NCBI GenBank assembly: GCA_039519185.1
Contig: CM076849.1
Span: 110,861,806 to 110,925,805 of the forward strand
DNA length: 64,000 nt
Direction of reading: 5' to 3'
Origin: Astragalus membranaceus
Lineage: Eukaryota; Streptophyta; Magnoliopsida; Fabales; Fabaceae
Part shown: piece by piece, positions 21,849-32,871 of the stretch
Position numbering within the stretch: the stretch's first letter is position 1
Layout: every line of letters begins with the position of its first letter
Position numbers and translations under genes: made by a program
Notes under the pieces: generated by a model
The model's database searches: none
Seen by the model: only the letters and a program-made list of their open reading frames with translations
Told to the model about the DNA's origin: nothing

Positions 21849-23322
21849 CTAGGAAGGAGTAGCTTCTGTATTGGAAGGTAAGGCACCTGGTGGCCTTTGA
21901 TACAAAGCTGTGGCTAACTGTCCTACTTGATTCTCTAGATTCTTAATTGAAGCATCTTGAGTTTGTCTAGCTGTTCTTGCTTCTCCTATGAATGCTTTGA
22001 GCATATTTTCTAGAGAATTTTCATTGGTGGCTTGTTTTTGAGGTGGGAATTCTGGTGGTGTAGATGGTGCAGTATTAGATGCAGGTGCATTGTTATTGCT
22101 CCACCTAAAGTTGGGATGATTTTTCCACCCAGGATTGTACGTGTTAGAATAGGGGTTGTTATTTCTATTATAACCTACATAATTTACATAAATAGGGTTG
22201 CTAGGACATTCCTCATACAAGTGACCTCCTCCACAATATACACAACTGATGGTACCTAGAGGTGCTTCTTCTACTGCTGCTGTAGTGCTGTCTGTCGATG
22301 CAGCTGCATTAGATACAGTTGCATTAACTGAAGTGAAGTTTTTTATCAAGTTAGCTAAAGTGGCTACTTGAGCAGATAAGGCTGTTACATCACTAACCTC
22401 ATGTACCCCTGATGGTTTCTTTTGGGCACTCACCCTCTCAGTAGGCCAACTAGAGCTAGTAGCTGCTATTCTATCAATTAACTCACATGCTTCATTGTAT
22501 GACAGATTTAATAACACTCCACCAGAAGATGCATCAAGCATTATTCTGGTTTGAGGTTCTAAACCATTATAAAATGTTTCCATTTGAATAATAACAGGTA
22601 AACCATGATGAGGGCATTTTCTTAAAAGTTCTTTCCACCTTTCCCATGCTTCAAATAATGATTCAAACTCTTTTTGTCTAAAAGATGTAATATCAGTTCT
22701 CATCCTGGCGTTTTTGATAGGTGGGAAATATTTTCCTAAAATTTTTTCAGCCATTTCATTCCGTGAATGGATAGAGTTAGGCTCTAAAGAGTTTAGCCAA
22801 GCCTTAGCTCTATCTTTCAAAGAATAAGGAAATAACCTTAATCTGAAAGCATCTTCACTAACACCAGGTAAGATAAACTTACTACATACTTCTATAAACT
22901 GTTTTAAATGCAAGTGAGGATCTTCTAGAGGAGTTCCCCCAATACTTCTATATACCAATAGTTTGAAGCATTTGAAACATCATAGGTTTAAATTCAAAAT
23001 GCACAGCATCAATATGAGGTCTAGATATGCTAGTTTGCATGTTTTGATGATCAAACTGAGCATAGTCCCTTATAGGTCTATCTCTATCATTAATCATACC
23101 TATGGGATCCATGTGAATGAATCGTTCTCTGTGATTTTCTTCTGTATCTTGATGAGAGCCAGGACTTCCTCTTACTGAGTGTGGTCTTGAGCTTTGTCCT
23201 TCACTGTGAGACATCTTGCAGGCTTGTTTCTTTTGCTTTTGGAGTCTTAACAATCTCCTAAATCTTCTTTCTATCTCTGGATCTAAACTATATTCTGGTG
23301 TCCTGTTTCTGGTCCTGTACAT
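21849..23322 (-). pseudogene. Athila Gag
   Basis: Capsid-like protein. The first part (23322 to 22948, MYRTRNRTPEYSLDPEIER) has a basic N-terminus and is one frame off the main capsid part (22958 to 21849). The main part has the retrotransposon gag core (PHLHLKQFIEVCSKF, LKDRAKAWLNSL) and one CCHC knuckle (CVYCGGGHLYEEC). One indel near 22950 and the TAG at 21849 break it. Confidence 0.9.
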
Positions 23323-23425
23323 ATGCTAAAGCACCATGTGCTCCTGCATGACAGAACCTTGCAAATACCAGAATAATATACACTAGATTACAGTATATCA
23401 GATTTTTAAAAGAATTTAACTACAA

Positions 23426-23443
23426 TCCCCGGCAACATCGCCA
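23426..23443 (-). promoter_or_regulatory. Athila primer binding site, tRNA-Asp type
   Basis: On the minus strand TGGCGATGTTGCCGGGGA follows the 5' LTR by six bases. It matches the tRNA-Asp 3' end complement at 16 of 18 positions, as is standard in Athila. Confidence 0.88.
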
Positions 23444-23449
23444 AAAACT

Positions 23450-23488
23450 TGGTGTGTGGAAAACATGTGCAAGTATACACAGTCCATA
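23450..23488 (-). repeat. Athila 5' LTR, inner fragment
   Basis: TGGTGTGTGG to CATAA; equal to the start of the left LTR. It is cut here by the Tekay-like insertion and continues at 32872. Confidence 0.92.
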
Positions 23489-24003
23489 ATGTAACACCCT
23501 AAAATATTTAATTAATTTATTTAATTAAGTATTTGGGGATTTAAATTAATTTATTTGATATAATTTAATTAATTAAAATTTTATTTATTGTGGTGGTATC
23601 AGGAGGGAGTGGAGGCGCCACTTGCATGAGTTGGGCTTGAGTGGGAGGCCCAAGCCCATGATCCACAAGTATGCGAAGTGGACTAGTGATTAGGGGGTTA
23701 GGGTTTTTGGCTATTGTTGCGAAATTGAAAGAAAAAGCAAGAGAGAAAGAGAGGAGCGTGAGAAAGAGAGAGAGAGCAAGGGGGCGGCCAAGAGGAGAAG
23801 GAGAAGAGGATTCGAAGATCAAGAGGAAGGGATCTCCGTTGTTGCTGTGGCTCTGTAGGTGACTTCTCCTAGGGCATCGAATTCTTCTTCTTGAAAAGGT
23901 TAGGGGAGCTCTATCATTCTATCTAATAGATCACATGATGAGTCCTAGATCTAGGGTTAGACTAGATTTCTTGATGTCTTCTTGATAGATTGTTGATGTT
24001 GAT

Positions 24004-24077
<74 letters not shown>

Positions 24078-24138
24078 AGATCAACATCAACAACCTATAA
24101 AAGATCAACATCAACAACCTATAAGGAACACATCAATT

Positions 24139-24216
<78 letters not shown>

Positions 24217-26288
24217 AATTTGAGGTGTTCTTGATAGGTTGTTGATGTTGATCTTTACATATGTATATATATGCGAATTGATGCATGCCATGAATTATTG
24301 ATGTGTTCTTGATAGGTTATTGATGTTGATTTTCATGATATGCGAGTGGTTGGAATATGTATATTTATGTGATGATTTCTTGATGTGTTCTTGATTTTGC
24401 GAATTTTGGTATGTGGGAGTGTTGGAGTTTTCGTAAATTTGGTGAGTGGGTACATAGGCGCCTAGGGCGCCAAAGTGATGTGTTTATAGTGCTCAAAGGA
24501 ATTTTGTTAATTGATTAATCTAAGTGTTATTTTGAGTGTTGAAAAATATAAGATTTTGATGAGTTAAATTGCTAAAAATCAGTTTTAAGTGTTTTGGAAA
24601 GTTGCTGGAAAATTTGGTGATTTTTGGTTGCTGTAAGGGCGCCAGGCGCCTGGGTGTTGCGAATTTTCTGTGTGGCAGGGCGCTGGGCGCTGGGTGCCAG
24701 CGCTGGGCGCTGAGCGCCCATGCGCGTGTGTGTGTGTGCTGCGCCAAGGCGCTGGGCGCCAGGCGCTGGGCGCTGAGCGCCCGTATGTGTTGCGTTGTGT
24801 GCGTGTGTGCGTGTGTGCGCGCCTGGGCGCTGGGCGCCTGTGGCGTGTGCGGGTGTGCGTGTGTGCGCGCCTGGGCGCTGGGCGCCAGTGCGCGTGTTGC
24901 CTGGTTGCCTGGGCGCCTAAGGCGCCTATTTTCAGAATGTTGCTTGATTTTTCTCAAACTTATTTTTAGCATAACTTTTGACTCAGACTTCCGTTTTGAA
25001 CGATTCGAAAAGTGTCGTGAAGCTTTTTACGTTGTCTATCTATGGGTCCAATTTTTAAATAAAAAGTTGTTAGTTTCTGATTGTTTGTGGGCGCCCAAGT
25101 GGCCATCCCCGGTGATCGTCCTAGTGACATTGAAAAATTTTATGGAGCCCTTTTAAAAACCCTTTTTGGCGTATAAACAACAGTTTTAACGTGGTAGTGT
25201 CCAAAATGATGATTTTGACGAGGATGCCCTTGATGGCTAGTCAAATGACTGTTTTGCCCCTAGCGGCCAAAGTTGATGATAATGATGTGTAAATGACGAG
25301 GATGCCCTTGGTGGCTAGTCAAATGACGTTTTGCTCTCAGTGGCTATTATTTGAGTTGATTGATATTTATGTGTAAGTGACGAAGAAAACCCAGTGACGT
25401 TCGAGGCCCGAAGGGCTAAGTGATGTTAAGGTCTAAATGGCCTAGTGACGTTGTGTGCTGATTGTGGATTTGACAGGTGTTGTGCTCTTTGCGAGCAAAC
25501 CGGTAAGTGACGGGTCACATAGTTGACTATGGTTTGAGTAATTGTGTGTTTGTACGATGTGAGTGGTGCATGTCATAGTGTCTCATGCCCATATGCATAA
25601 ACCCAGTGACGTTTTGAGGCCTGAGTGGCTAAGTGACGATGAGGCCTGAGTGGCTAAGCGACGTTTTATGAAAAGGTACCTCATGCATATGCCCGCGAGT
25701 GGGTTGCATTTCATAAGCCTACATGATATGAGATGAGTTATTGTAAGTGATGTGAATGATGACTGTGATGTGGATATTTAATGTGTTGGATGTTGATTGT
25801 TCTAGTGCGTAGCCTACGATTAGTACTTATCATATTTTCTATTATATGGATTGAAATGATGCTCACCCTTTCCTGTTTGAATGTTACCCCCGTGTTGGTA
25901 ACGTGCAGGTGATTCCCAGTGAATGCCTTAGCTTCACTTCTTGAGTCGAGTCGTCATGCTCTGATACGTAGCACTCAGGGGGGGAAACGAACTCGACATT
26001 TTATTAATGATTTTTCTGGTTGTTATGTCCATGTGGACTCTTCTGTTATGTTTTATTATTTTCCGCTGCGTAGTTGGTTTTGTTATGTTGAATTTTATAA
26101 GCGACGTTAAATTGAGGCTTGAGATTCTTTATTTGTGACGTGCTACGTGAACGCATGATTACTGAGTTGAACTATTTTTAAAATTGATAAGCGACGTTTT
26201 ATTGAAGTATGTGTAACATTCCCTATGAACGAAATTTTTTAAACTCGGATTTTTATAAACAAAGTGACGGGTAGAAAGGGGTGTTACA
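23489..26288 (+). repeat. 5' LTR of the Tekay-like element
   Basis: 2800 bp. In order: AT-rich start, GA-rich block (23720-23800), (TA)n tracts at 24010-24072 and 24144-24213, GGCGCC cluster at 24640-24930, then an AGTGACG-rich stretch (25370-25680). The segment between the TA tracts is inverted relative to the 3' LTR. Confidence 0.94.
24640..24930 (+). repeat. GGCGC/GTGTGC cluster in the 5' LTR
   Basis: Dense GGCGCC, GGGCGCTGGGCGC and GTGTGTGCG words in an otherwise AT-rich LTR. The alternating purine-pyrimidine runs are of the kind that can form Z-DNA. The 3' LTR copy at 31265-31530 is shorter by one unit. Confidence 0.85.
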
Positions 26289-26292
26289 TTAG

Positions 26293-26304
26293 TGGTATCA
26301 GAGC
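26293..26304 (+). promoter_or_regulatory. Primer binding site, initiator-Met tRNA
   Basis: TGGTATCAGAGC, four bases after the 5' LTR end. Confidence 0.95.
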
Positions 26305-26399
26305 AGTTCGGTCTGTCCGGCCAAGGTTGTCCTGTCATAGTGTCTTATGACAATAGATTAGTTCTGAATCTTTGGTTTGTGCTGCAGTGATAGTTCATA

Positions 26400-29300
26400 A
26401 TGGCTGGGAGGAATGACGCTGCTCTTGCTGCTGCATTGCAGGCTATGGCTCAGGCTGTGCAGGGTCAGCAGAATGCTGGAGATAATGCTGGTTTTCGGAG
26501 TCTGACAACCTTCCAGAGAGAGAATCCGCGCACCTTTAAGGGCAAATATGATCCAGATGGTGCTATGGCTTGGTTGAAGGAGATCGAGAGGATTTTCAGG
26601 GTGATGGACAGTACTGTTGAGCAGAAGGTCCGTTTTGGTACCCACATGTTAGCCGAGGAGGCCGACGACTGGTGGTTGGCTACTAGGCAGAGGTTAGAGG
26701 CTGTGCAGGAAGAGATTACTTGGGAGGTATTCAGCAGGGAATTTCTGAGAAAATATTTTCCTGAAGACGTCCGAGGGAAGAAAGAGATAGAGATTTTGGA
26801 GCTGAAGCAGGGTGGTATGTCTGTGACTGCCTATGCGGCAAAATTCGTGGAGCTAGCAAAATTTTATCCACACTACAGTGAGGCTACAGCTGAATTTTCA
26901 AAATGCATCAAATTTGAGAATGGGTTAAGGCCTGATATTAAAAAGGCCATTGGTTATCAGAAGATTCGGGTGTTCGCAGATCTGGTTGACAGTTGCAGAA
27001 TCTTCGAGGAGGACAGTACTGCTCATTACAAAGCTACTTCTGAGAAAAAGGGTAAGTTTCAGGGTCGAAGCAAGCCGTATGAGGTTCCGGCGGGTAAGAG
27101 TTATCAGAAGGCTGCTGGAGGTAAGGGTTCTAGTGGGGGGGATGCCCCTGCTAGCATTGTCTGTTATAAGTGTGGCAAGCCTGGCCACAAGAGTACTACA
27201 TGCAGGTCTGATGAAAGGAATTGCTACCGTTGTGGTAAAAATGGTCATATGGCAGCCGAGTGTAAGGTCAAGGATGTGGTGTGTTTCAACTGTGGTGAGT
27301 CTGGGCATATCAGTACAAAGTGTACAAAGCCGAAAAAGGAAAGGTCTACTGGGAAGGTATTTGCATTGGCAGGAGAGGAGCCTGATGATGATGATGGTCT
27401 GATTAGAGGTACGTGTTTTATTAATGGTACTTCTCTGAAATCTCTTATTGATACTGGTGCTACCCATTGTTTTATATCAGTTGATTGCTGTAAAAGATTG
27501 GGTCTTGTTTTATCTGCTATGTGTGGGGATATGGTTGTCGATACTCCTGCGAAGGGGTCGGTGATTACGTCCCAGGTGTGTTCTCAGTGTCCCGTGTCGA
27601 TCTTCGGCAGGGACTTTATTGTGAATTTTGTTTGCTTGCCGTTGAGAGGTCTGGATGTAATCTTAGGCATGGACTGGTTAGAGAATAATCACGTTCATAT
27701 CAACTGTCGTAGTAAGTCGGTTAGTTTCGGTGAGGAAAGTTCCATTTTGATATCTGCTGGTCAGCTGAAGAAGTTGAAGAAAGAGGGAGTTCAGTTGTTT
27801 GCGTTGATGGCTTCGTTGTCTACTGAGAGTCAGGCTGTTATTGAAGAACTGAAAGTGGTACGCGAGTTTCCTGAAGTCTTTCCTGATGAAATTCCGGGTG
27901 TGCCACCGGAAAGAGAAGTTGAGTTTTCGATTGATCTTGTACCTGGTACGAGGCCTGTGTCTATGGCACCGTACAGAATGTCGGCGTCGGAATTGTCTGA
28001 GTTGAAGACGCAACTTGAAGAATTGCTTGAGAAAAAGTTTGTGAGACCGAGTGTATCACCGTGGGGAGCTCCGGTATTGTTAGTGAAGAAGAAAGATGGG
28101 AGCATGAGGTTATGTGTGGACTATCGTCAGTTGAATAAGGTAACTATCAAGAATAAGTATCCGCTTCCGAGGATCGACGATCTGATGGATCAGTTAGTGG
28201 GCGCCCGTGTTTTCAGCAAAATTGATTTGAGGTCCGGATATCATCAGATTAAAGTAAGGGATGAAGATGTTCAGAAGACAACGTTCAGGAAAAGGTATGG
28301 GCATTATGAGTATTCAGTAATGCCGTTCGGTGTGACCAATGCTCCTGGTGTATTTATGGAATATATGAACCGTATTTTCCATAATTACCTAGATCGGTTT
28401 GTGGTGATCTTCATAGATGACATTCTAGTTTATTCTAGGTCAGAGGAAGAGCATGCTGAGCACCTGAAGTCAGTGTTGGAAGTTTTGTTGGAGCTCTTGA
28501 AGGATTATGACTTTGGTTTGAATTATCATCCCGGCAAAGCTAATGTCGTGGCTGATGCTTTAAGCAGAAAGTCTTTGCATATGTCGGCAATGATGATGAA
28601 AGAATTAGAGCTGATCGAGGAATTCAGGGATTTGAGTTTGGTTTGTAAAATGACACCTCGCAGTGTCAAGCTGGGGATGTTGAGGATCGACAATGATTTC
28701 CTGGGCAGCATCAGGGAAGCTCAGAAGACAGATGTCAAGTTAGTGGATTTAATTAATGGGATCGGTCAGTCTGAAGATGAAGATTTCAAGTTAGATTCCA
28801 GTGGTGTGTTGAGGTTCCGGGGTAGGATCTGTGTTCCGGACGATGAAGAGATGAGAAAGGCAATTTTAGAGGAGGGTCACCGTAGCAAGTTGAGTATCCA
28901 TCCTGGAGCGACGAAAATGTATCAAGATCTGAAAAAGATGTTTTGGTGGTATGGTATGAAGAGAGATGTGGCGCAGTTTGTGTATGCCTGTTTGACCTGT
29001 CAGAAATCTAAGGTTGAGCATCAGAAGCCTGCAGGGCTAATGCAACCGTTGGAAGTTCCAGAGTGGAAATGGGATAGCATTGCGATGGATTTTGTGACGG
29101 GATTGCCGAATACAGCTAAGGGTCATGACACTATTTGGGTGGTCGTTGATAGGTTGACGAAGTCTTCCCACTTTATTCCTATTAATATCACTTATCCGGT
29201 GTCGAGGTTAGCAGAGGTCTATGTCAAAGAAATTGTGAAGATGCACGGTGTTCCGAAGAGTATTGTGTCAGATAGGGATCCGAGATTCACCTCTGAGTTT

Positions 29301-30170
29301 TGGACGAGTTTGCAGAAGGAATTGGGTTCAAAGCTGAAAATGAGTTCAGCATATCATCCGCAAACAGACGGTCAGTCAGAGAGGACAATTCAGTCATTAG
29401 AGGATTTGTTGAGGGCTTGTGTACTGGAACAGCGGGGTTCATGGGATTCCTACCTTGCGTTGATTGAGTTTACTTATAACAACAGTTACCATTCCAGTAT
29501 TGGGATGGCACCGTTTGAAGCATTGTATGGTCGAAAGTGTAGAACGCCATTGTGTTGGTATGAGTCGGGAGAGAGTGTAGTGTTGGGACCGGAGATTGTC
29601 CGGGAGACTACAGAGAAGATCAAGATGATCCGTGAAAAGATGAAGGCTTCGCAGAGTCGTCAGAAGAGTTATCATGACAAGCGGAGGAAGGATTTAGAGT
29701 TTCAGGAGGGTGAGCATGTGTTCTTGAGGGTTTCTCCTATTACCGGTGTTGGTCGAGCGTTGAAATCGAAGAAGCTCACTCCTCGATTTGTTGGTCCTTA
29801 TCAGATTTCTGAAAGAATCGGAAATGTGGCCTATAGAGTGGCTTTACCGCCCAATCTTTCGAACTTGCACGACGTGTTTCACGTGTCGCAACTTCGGAAG
29901 TATGTTTGGGATCCATCTCATGTGATCCATATGGATGATGTGGAGGTGCGGGATAATCTCACCGTGGAGACGATGCCCGTACGGATTGAGGATCGTGAAG
30001 TAAAAGCGCTTAGAGGCAAAGAGATTGCGTTAGTGAAAGTGGTCTGGCTAGGAGCTGCCGGCGAGAGTATGACTTGGGAGCTAGAGAGCAAGATGCGAGA
30101 ATCCTACCCAGAGTTGTTTGATCAGGTAAAATTTCGAGGACGAAATATTCTAAGTGGGGGAGAGTTGTAA
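26400..30170 (+). CDS. Tekay-like Gag-Pol polyprotein with an internal RT/RNase H deletion
   Basis: One open frame of 1256 residues. Gag core at residues 40-200; three CCHC knuckles near 255, 275 and 294; protease with LIDTGATHCF near 350; RT with VDYRQLNK near 573 and FIDD near 670. At about residue 697 the frame jumps from the RT fingers/palm straight to the end of RNase H (DYDFGLNYHPGKANVVADALSR). The RT thumb/connection and most of RNase H, roughly 230 residues, are gone without loss of frame. Integrase has its HHCC finger and D,D-35-E residues (near 895, 957, 993). A chromodomain lies near 1193-1240 (VVWLGAAGESMTWELE). The stop codon overlaps the 3' LTR start. Gag, protease and integrase could be made; RT is probably inactive. 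Confidence 0.93.
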   Translation: MAGRNDAALAAALQAMAQAVQGQQNAGDNAGFRSLTTFQRENPRTFKGKYDPDGAMAWLKEIERIFRVMDSTVEQKVRFGTHMLAEEADDWWLATRQRLEAVQEEITWEVFSREFLRKYFPEDVRGKKEIEILELKQGGMSVTAYAAKFVELAKFYPHYSEATAEFSKCIKFENGLRPDIKKAIGYQKIRVFADLVDSCRIFEEDSTAHYKATSEKKGKFQGRSKPYEVPAGKSYQKAAGGKGSSGGDAPASIVCYKCGKPGHKSTTCRSDERNCYRCGKNGHMAAECKVKDVVCFNCGESGHISTKCTKPKKERSTGKVFALAGEEPDDDDGLIRGTCFINGTSLKSLIDTGATHCFISVDCCKRLGLVLSAMCGDMVVDTPAKGSVITSQVCSQCPVSIFGRDFIVNFVCLPLRGLDVILGMDWLENNHVHINCRSKSVSFGEESSILISAGQLKKLKKEGVQLFALMASLSTESQAVIEELKVVREFPEVFPDEIPGVPPEREVEFSIDLVPGTRPVSMAPYRMSASELSELKTQLEELLEKKFVRPSVSPWGAPVLLVKKKDGSMRLCVDYRQLNKVTIKNKYPLPRIDDLMDQLVGARVFSKIDLRSGYHQIKVRDEDVQKTTFRKRYGHYEYSVMPFGVTNAPGVFMEYMNRIFHNYLDRFVVIFIDDILVYSRSEEEHAEHLKSVLEVLLELLKDYDFGLNYHPGKANVVADALSRKSLHMSAMMMKELELIEEFRDLSLVCKMTPRSVKLGMLRIDNDFLGSIREAQKTDVKLVDLINGIGQSEDEDFKLDSSGVLRFRGRICVPDDEEMRKAILEEGHRSKLSIHPGATKMYQDLKKMFWWYGMKRDVAQFVYACLTCQKSKVEHQKPAGLMQPLEVPEWKWDSIAMDFVTGLPNTAKGHDTIWVVVDRLTKSSHFIPINITYPVSRLAEVYVKEIVKMHGVPKSIVSDRDPRFTSEFWTSLQKELGSKLKMSSAYHPQTDGQSERTIQSLEDLLRACVLEQRGSWDSYLALIEFTYNNSYHSSIGMAPFEALYGRKCRTPLCWYESGESVVLGPEIVRETTEKIKMIREKMKASQSRQKSYHDKRRKDLEFQEGEHVFLRVSPITGVGRALKSKKLTPRFVGPYQISERIGNVAYRVALPPNLSNLHDVFHVSQLRKYVWDPSHVIHMDDVEVRDNLTVETMPVRIEDREVKALRGKEIALVKVVWLGAAGESMTWELESKMRESYPELFDQVKFRGRNILSGGEL
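30150..30165 (+). promoter_or_regulatory. Polypurine tract of the Tekay-like element
   Basis: AAGTGGGGGAGAGT flush with the 3' LTR. The upstream TTTCGAGGACGAAAT block is typical of this lineage. Confidence 0.92.
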
Positions 30171-30677
30171 CACCCTAAAATATTTAATTAATTTATTTAA
30201 TTAAGTATTTGGGGATTTAAATTAATTTATTTGATATAATTTAATTAATTAAAGTTTTATTTATTGTGGTGGTATCAGGAGGGAGTGGAGGCGCCACTTG
30301 CATGACTTGGGCTTGAGTGGGAGGCCCAAGCCCATGATCCACAAGTATGCGAAGTGGACTAGTGATTAGGGGGTTAGGGTTTTTGGCTATTGTTGCGAAA
30401 TTGAAAGAAAAAGCAAGAGAGAAAGAGAGGAGCGTGAGAAAGAGAGAGAGCAAGGGGGCGGCCAAGAGGAGAAGGAGAAGAGGATTCGAAGATCAAGAGG
30501 AAGGGATCTCCGTTGTTGCTGTGGCTCTGTAGGTGACTTCTCCTAGGGCATCGAATTCTTCTTCTTGAAAAGGTTAGGGGAGCTCTATCATTCTATCTAA
30601 TAGATCACATGATGAGTCCTAGATCTAGGGTTAGACTAGATTTCTTGATGTCTTCTTGATAGATTGTTGATGTTGAT

Positions 30678-30724
<47 letters not shown>

Positions 30725-30761
30725 AATTGATGTGTTCCTTATAGGTTGTTGATGTTGATCT

Positions 30762-30842
<81 letters not shown>

Positions 30843-32871
30843 AATTTGAGGTGTTCTTGATAGGTTGTTGATGTTGATCTTTACATATGTATATATATAT
30901 GCGAATTGATGCATTCCATGAATTATTGATGTGTTCTTGATAGGTTATTCATGTTGATTTTCATGATATGCGAGTGGTTGGAATATGTATATTTATGTGA
31001 TGATTTCTTGATGTGTTCTTGATTTTGCGAATTTTGGTATGTGGGAGTGTTGGAGTTTTCGTAAATTTGGTGAGTGGGTACATAGGCGCCTAGGGCGCCA
31101 AAGTGATGTGTTTATAGTGCTCAAAGGAATTTTGTTAATTGATTAATCTAAGTGTTATTTTGAGTGTTGAAAAATATAAGATTTTGGTGAGTTAAATTGC
31201 TAAAAATCAGTTTTAGGTGTTTTGGAAAGTTGCTGGAAAATTTGGTGATTTTTGGTTGCTGTAAGGGCGCCAGGCGCCTGGGTGTTGCGAATTTTCTGTG
31301 TGGCAGGGCGCTGGGCGCTGAGCGCCCATGCGCGTGTGTGTGTGTGCTGCGCCAAGGCGCTGGGCGCCAGGCGCTGGGCGCTGAGCGCCCGTATGTGTTG
31401 CGTTGTGTGCGTGTGTGCACGCCTGGGCGCTGGGCGCCTGTGGCGTGTGCGGGTGTGCGTGTGTGCGCGCCTGGGCGCTGGGCGCCAGTGCGCGTGTTGC
31501 CTGGTTGCCTGGGCGCCTAAGGCGCCTTTTTTCAGAATGTTGCTTGATTTTTCCCAAACTTATTTTTAGCATAACTTTTGACTCAGAAGTCCGTTTTGAA
31601 CGATCCGAAAAGTGTCGTGAAGCTTTTTACGTTGTCTATCTATGGGTCCAATTTTTAAATAAAAAGTTGTTAGTTTCTGATTGTTTGTGGGCGCCCAAGT
31701 GGCCATCCCCGGTGATCGTCCTAGTGACATTGAAAAATTTTATGGAGCCCTTTTAAAAACCCTTTTTGGCGTATAAACAACAGTTTTAACGTGGTAGTGT
31801 CAAAAATGATGATTTTGACGAGGATGCCCTTGATGGCTAGTCAAATGACTGTTTTGCCCCTAGCGGCCAAAGTTGATGATAATGATGTGTAAATGACGAG
31901 GATGCCCTTGGTGGCTAGTCAAATGACGTTTTGCCCTCAGTGGCTATTATTTGAGTTGATTGATATTTATGTGTAAGTGACGTTCGAGGCCCGAAGGGCT
32001 AAGTGATGTTAAGGTCTAAATGGCCTAGTGACGTTGTGTGCTGATTGTGGATTTGACAGGTGCTGTGCTCTTTGCGAGCAAACCGGTAAGTGACGGGTCA
32101 CATAGTTGACTATGGTTTGAGTAATTGTGTGTTTGTGCGATGTGAGTGGTGCATGTCATAGTGTCTCATGCCCATATGCATAAACCCAGTGACGTTTTGA
32201 GGCCTGAGTGGCTAAGTGACGATGAGGCCTGAGTGGCTAAGCGACGTTTTATGAAAAGGTACCTCATACATATGCCCGCGAGTGGGTTGCATTTCATAAG
32301 CCTACATGATATGAGATGAGTTATTGTAAGTGATGTGAATGATGACTGTGATGTGGATATTTAATGTGTTGGATGTTGATTGTTCTAGTGCGTAGCCTAC
32401 GATTAGTACTTATCATATTTTCTATTATATGGATTGAAATGATGCTCACCCTTTCCTGTTTGAATGTTACCCCCGTGTTGGTAACGTGCAGGTGATTCCC
32501 AGTGAATGCCTTAGCTTCACTTCTTGAGTCGAGTCGTCATGCTCTGATACGTAGCACTCAGGGGGGGAAACGAACTCGGCATTTTATTAATGATTTTTCT
32601 GGTTGTTATGTCCATGTGGACTCTTCTGTTATGTTTTATTATTTTCCGCTGCGTAGTTGGTTTTGTTATGTTGAATTTTGTAAGCGACGTTAAATTGAGG
32701 CTTGAGATTCTTTATTTGTGACGTGCTACGTGAACGCATGATTACTGAGTTGAACTATTTTTAAAATTGATAAGCGACGTTTTATTGAAGTATGTGTAAC
32801 ATTCCCTATGAACGAAATTTTTTAAACTCGGATTTTTATAAACAAAGTGACGGGTAGAAAGGGGTGTTACA
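30166..32871 (+). repeat. 3' LTR of the Tekay-like element
   Basis: 2706 bp, matching the 5' LTR. (TA)n tracts lie at 30681-30720, 30766-30807 and 30808-30838. The 47 bp at 30721-30767 are in the opposite direction to their 5' counterpart. It lacks about 20 bp near 31980 present in the 5' copy. Confidence 0.94.

Larger units (their letters stand above)
23489..32871 (+). mobile_element. Tekay-like chromovirus, nearly complete
   Basis: 9383 bp with TSD CATAA at 23484-23488 and 32872-32876 and TGTAACACCC..GGTGTTACA ends. It has long LTRs (2800 and 2706 bp), an initiator-Met primer site, one gag-pol frame with chromodomain and a polypurine tract. The LTRs differ by few substitutions apart from TA tracts and short indels, so insertion was recent relative to its host elements. 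It lies in the 5' LTR of the Athila element. Confidence 0.95.

Noticed and set aside
24520..25156. Open frames in the Tekay-like LTR (also 31148-31756)
   Set aside because: They lie in the repeat-rich LTR, change between the two LTR copies and have no recognisable fold.
30636..30914. Ile/Tyr-repeat protein
   Set aside because: Encoded by (TA)n microsatellites.
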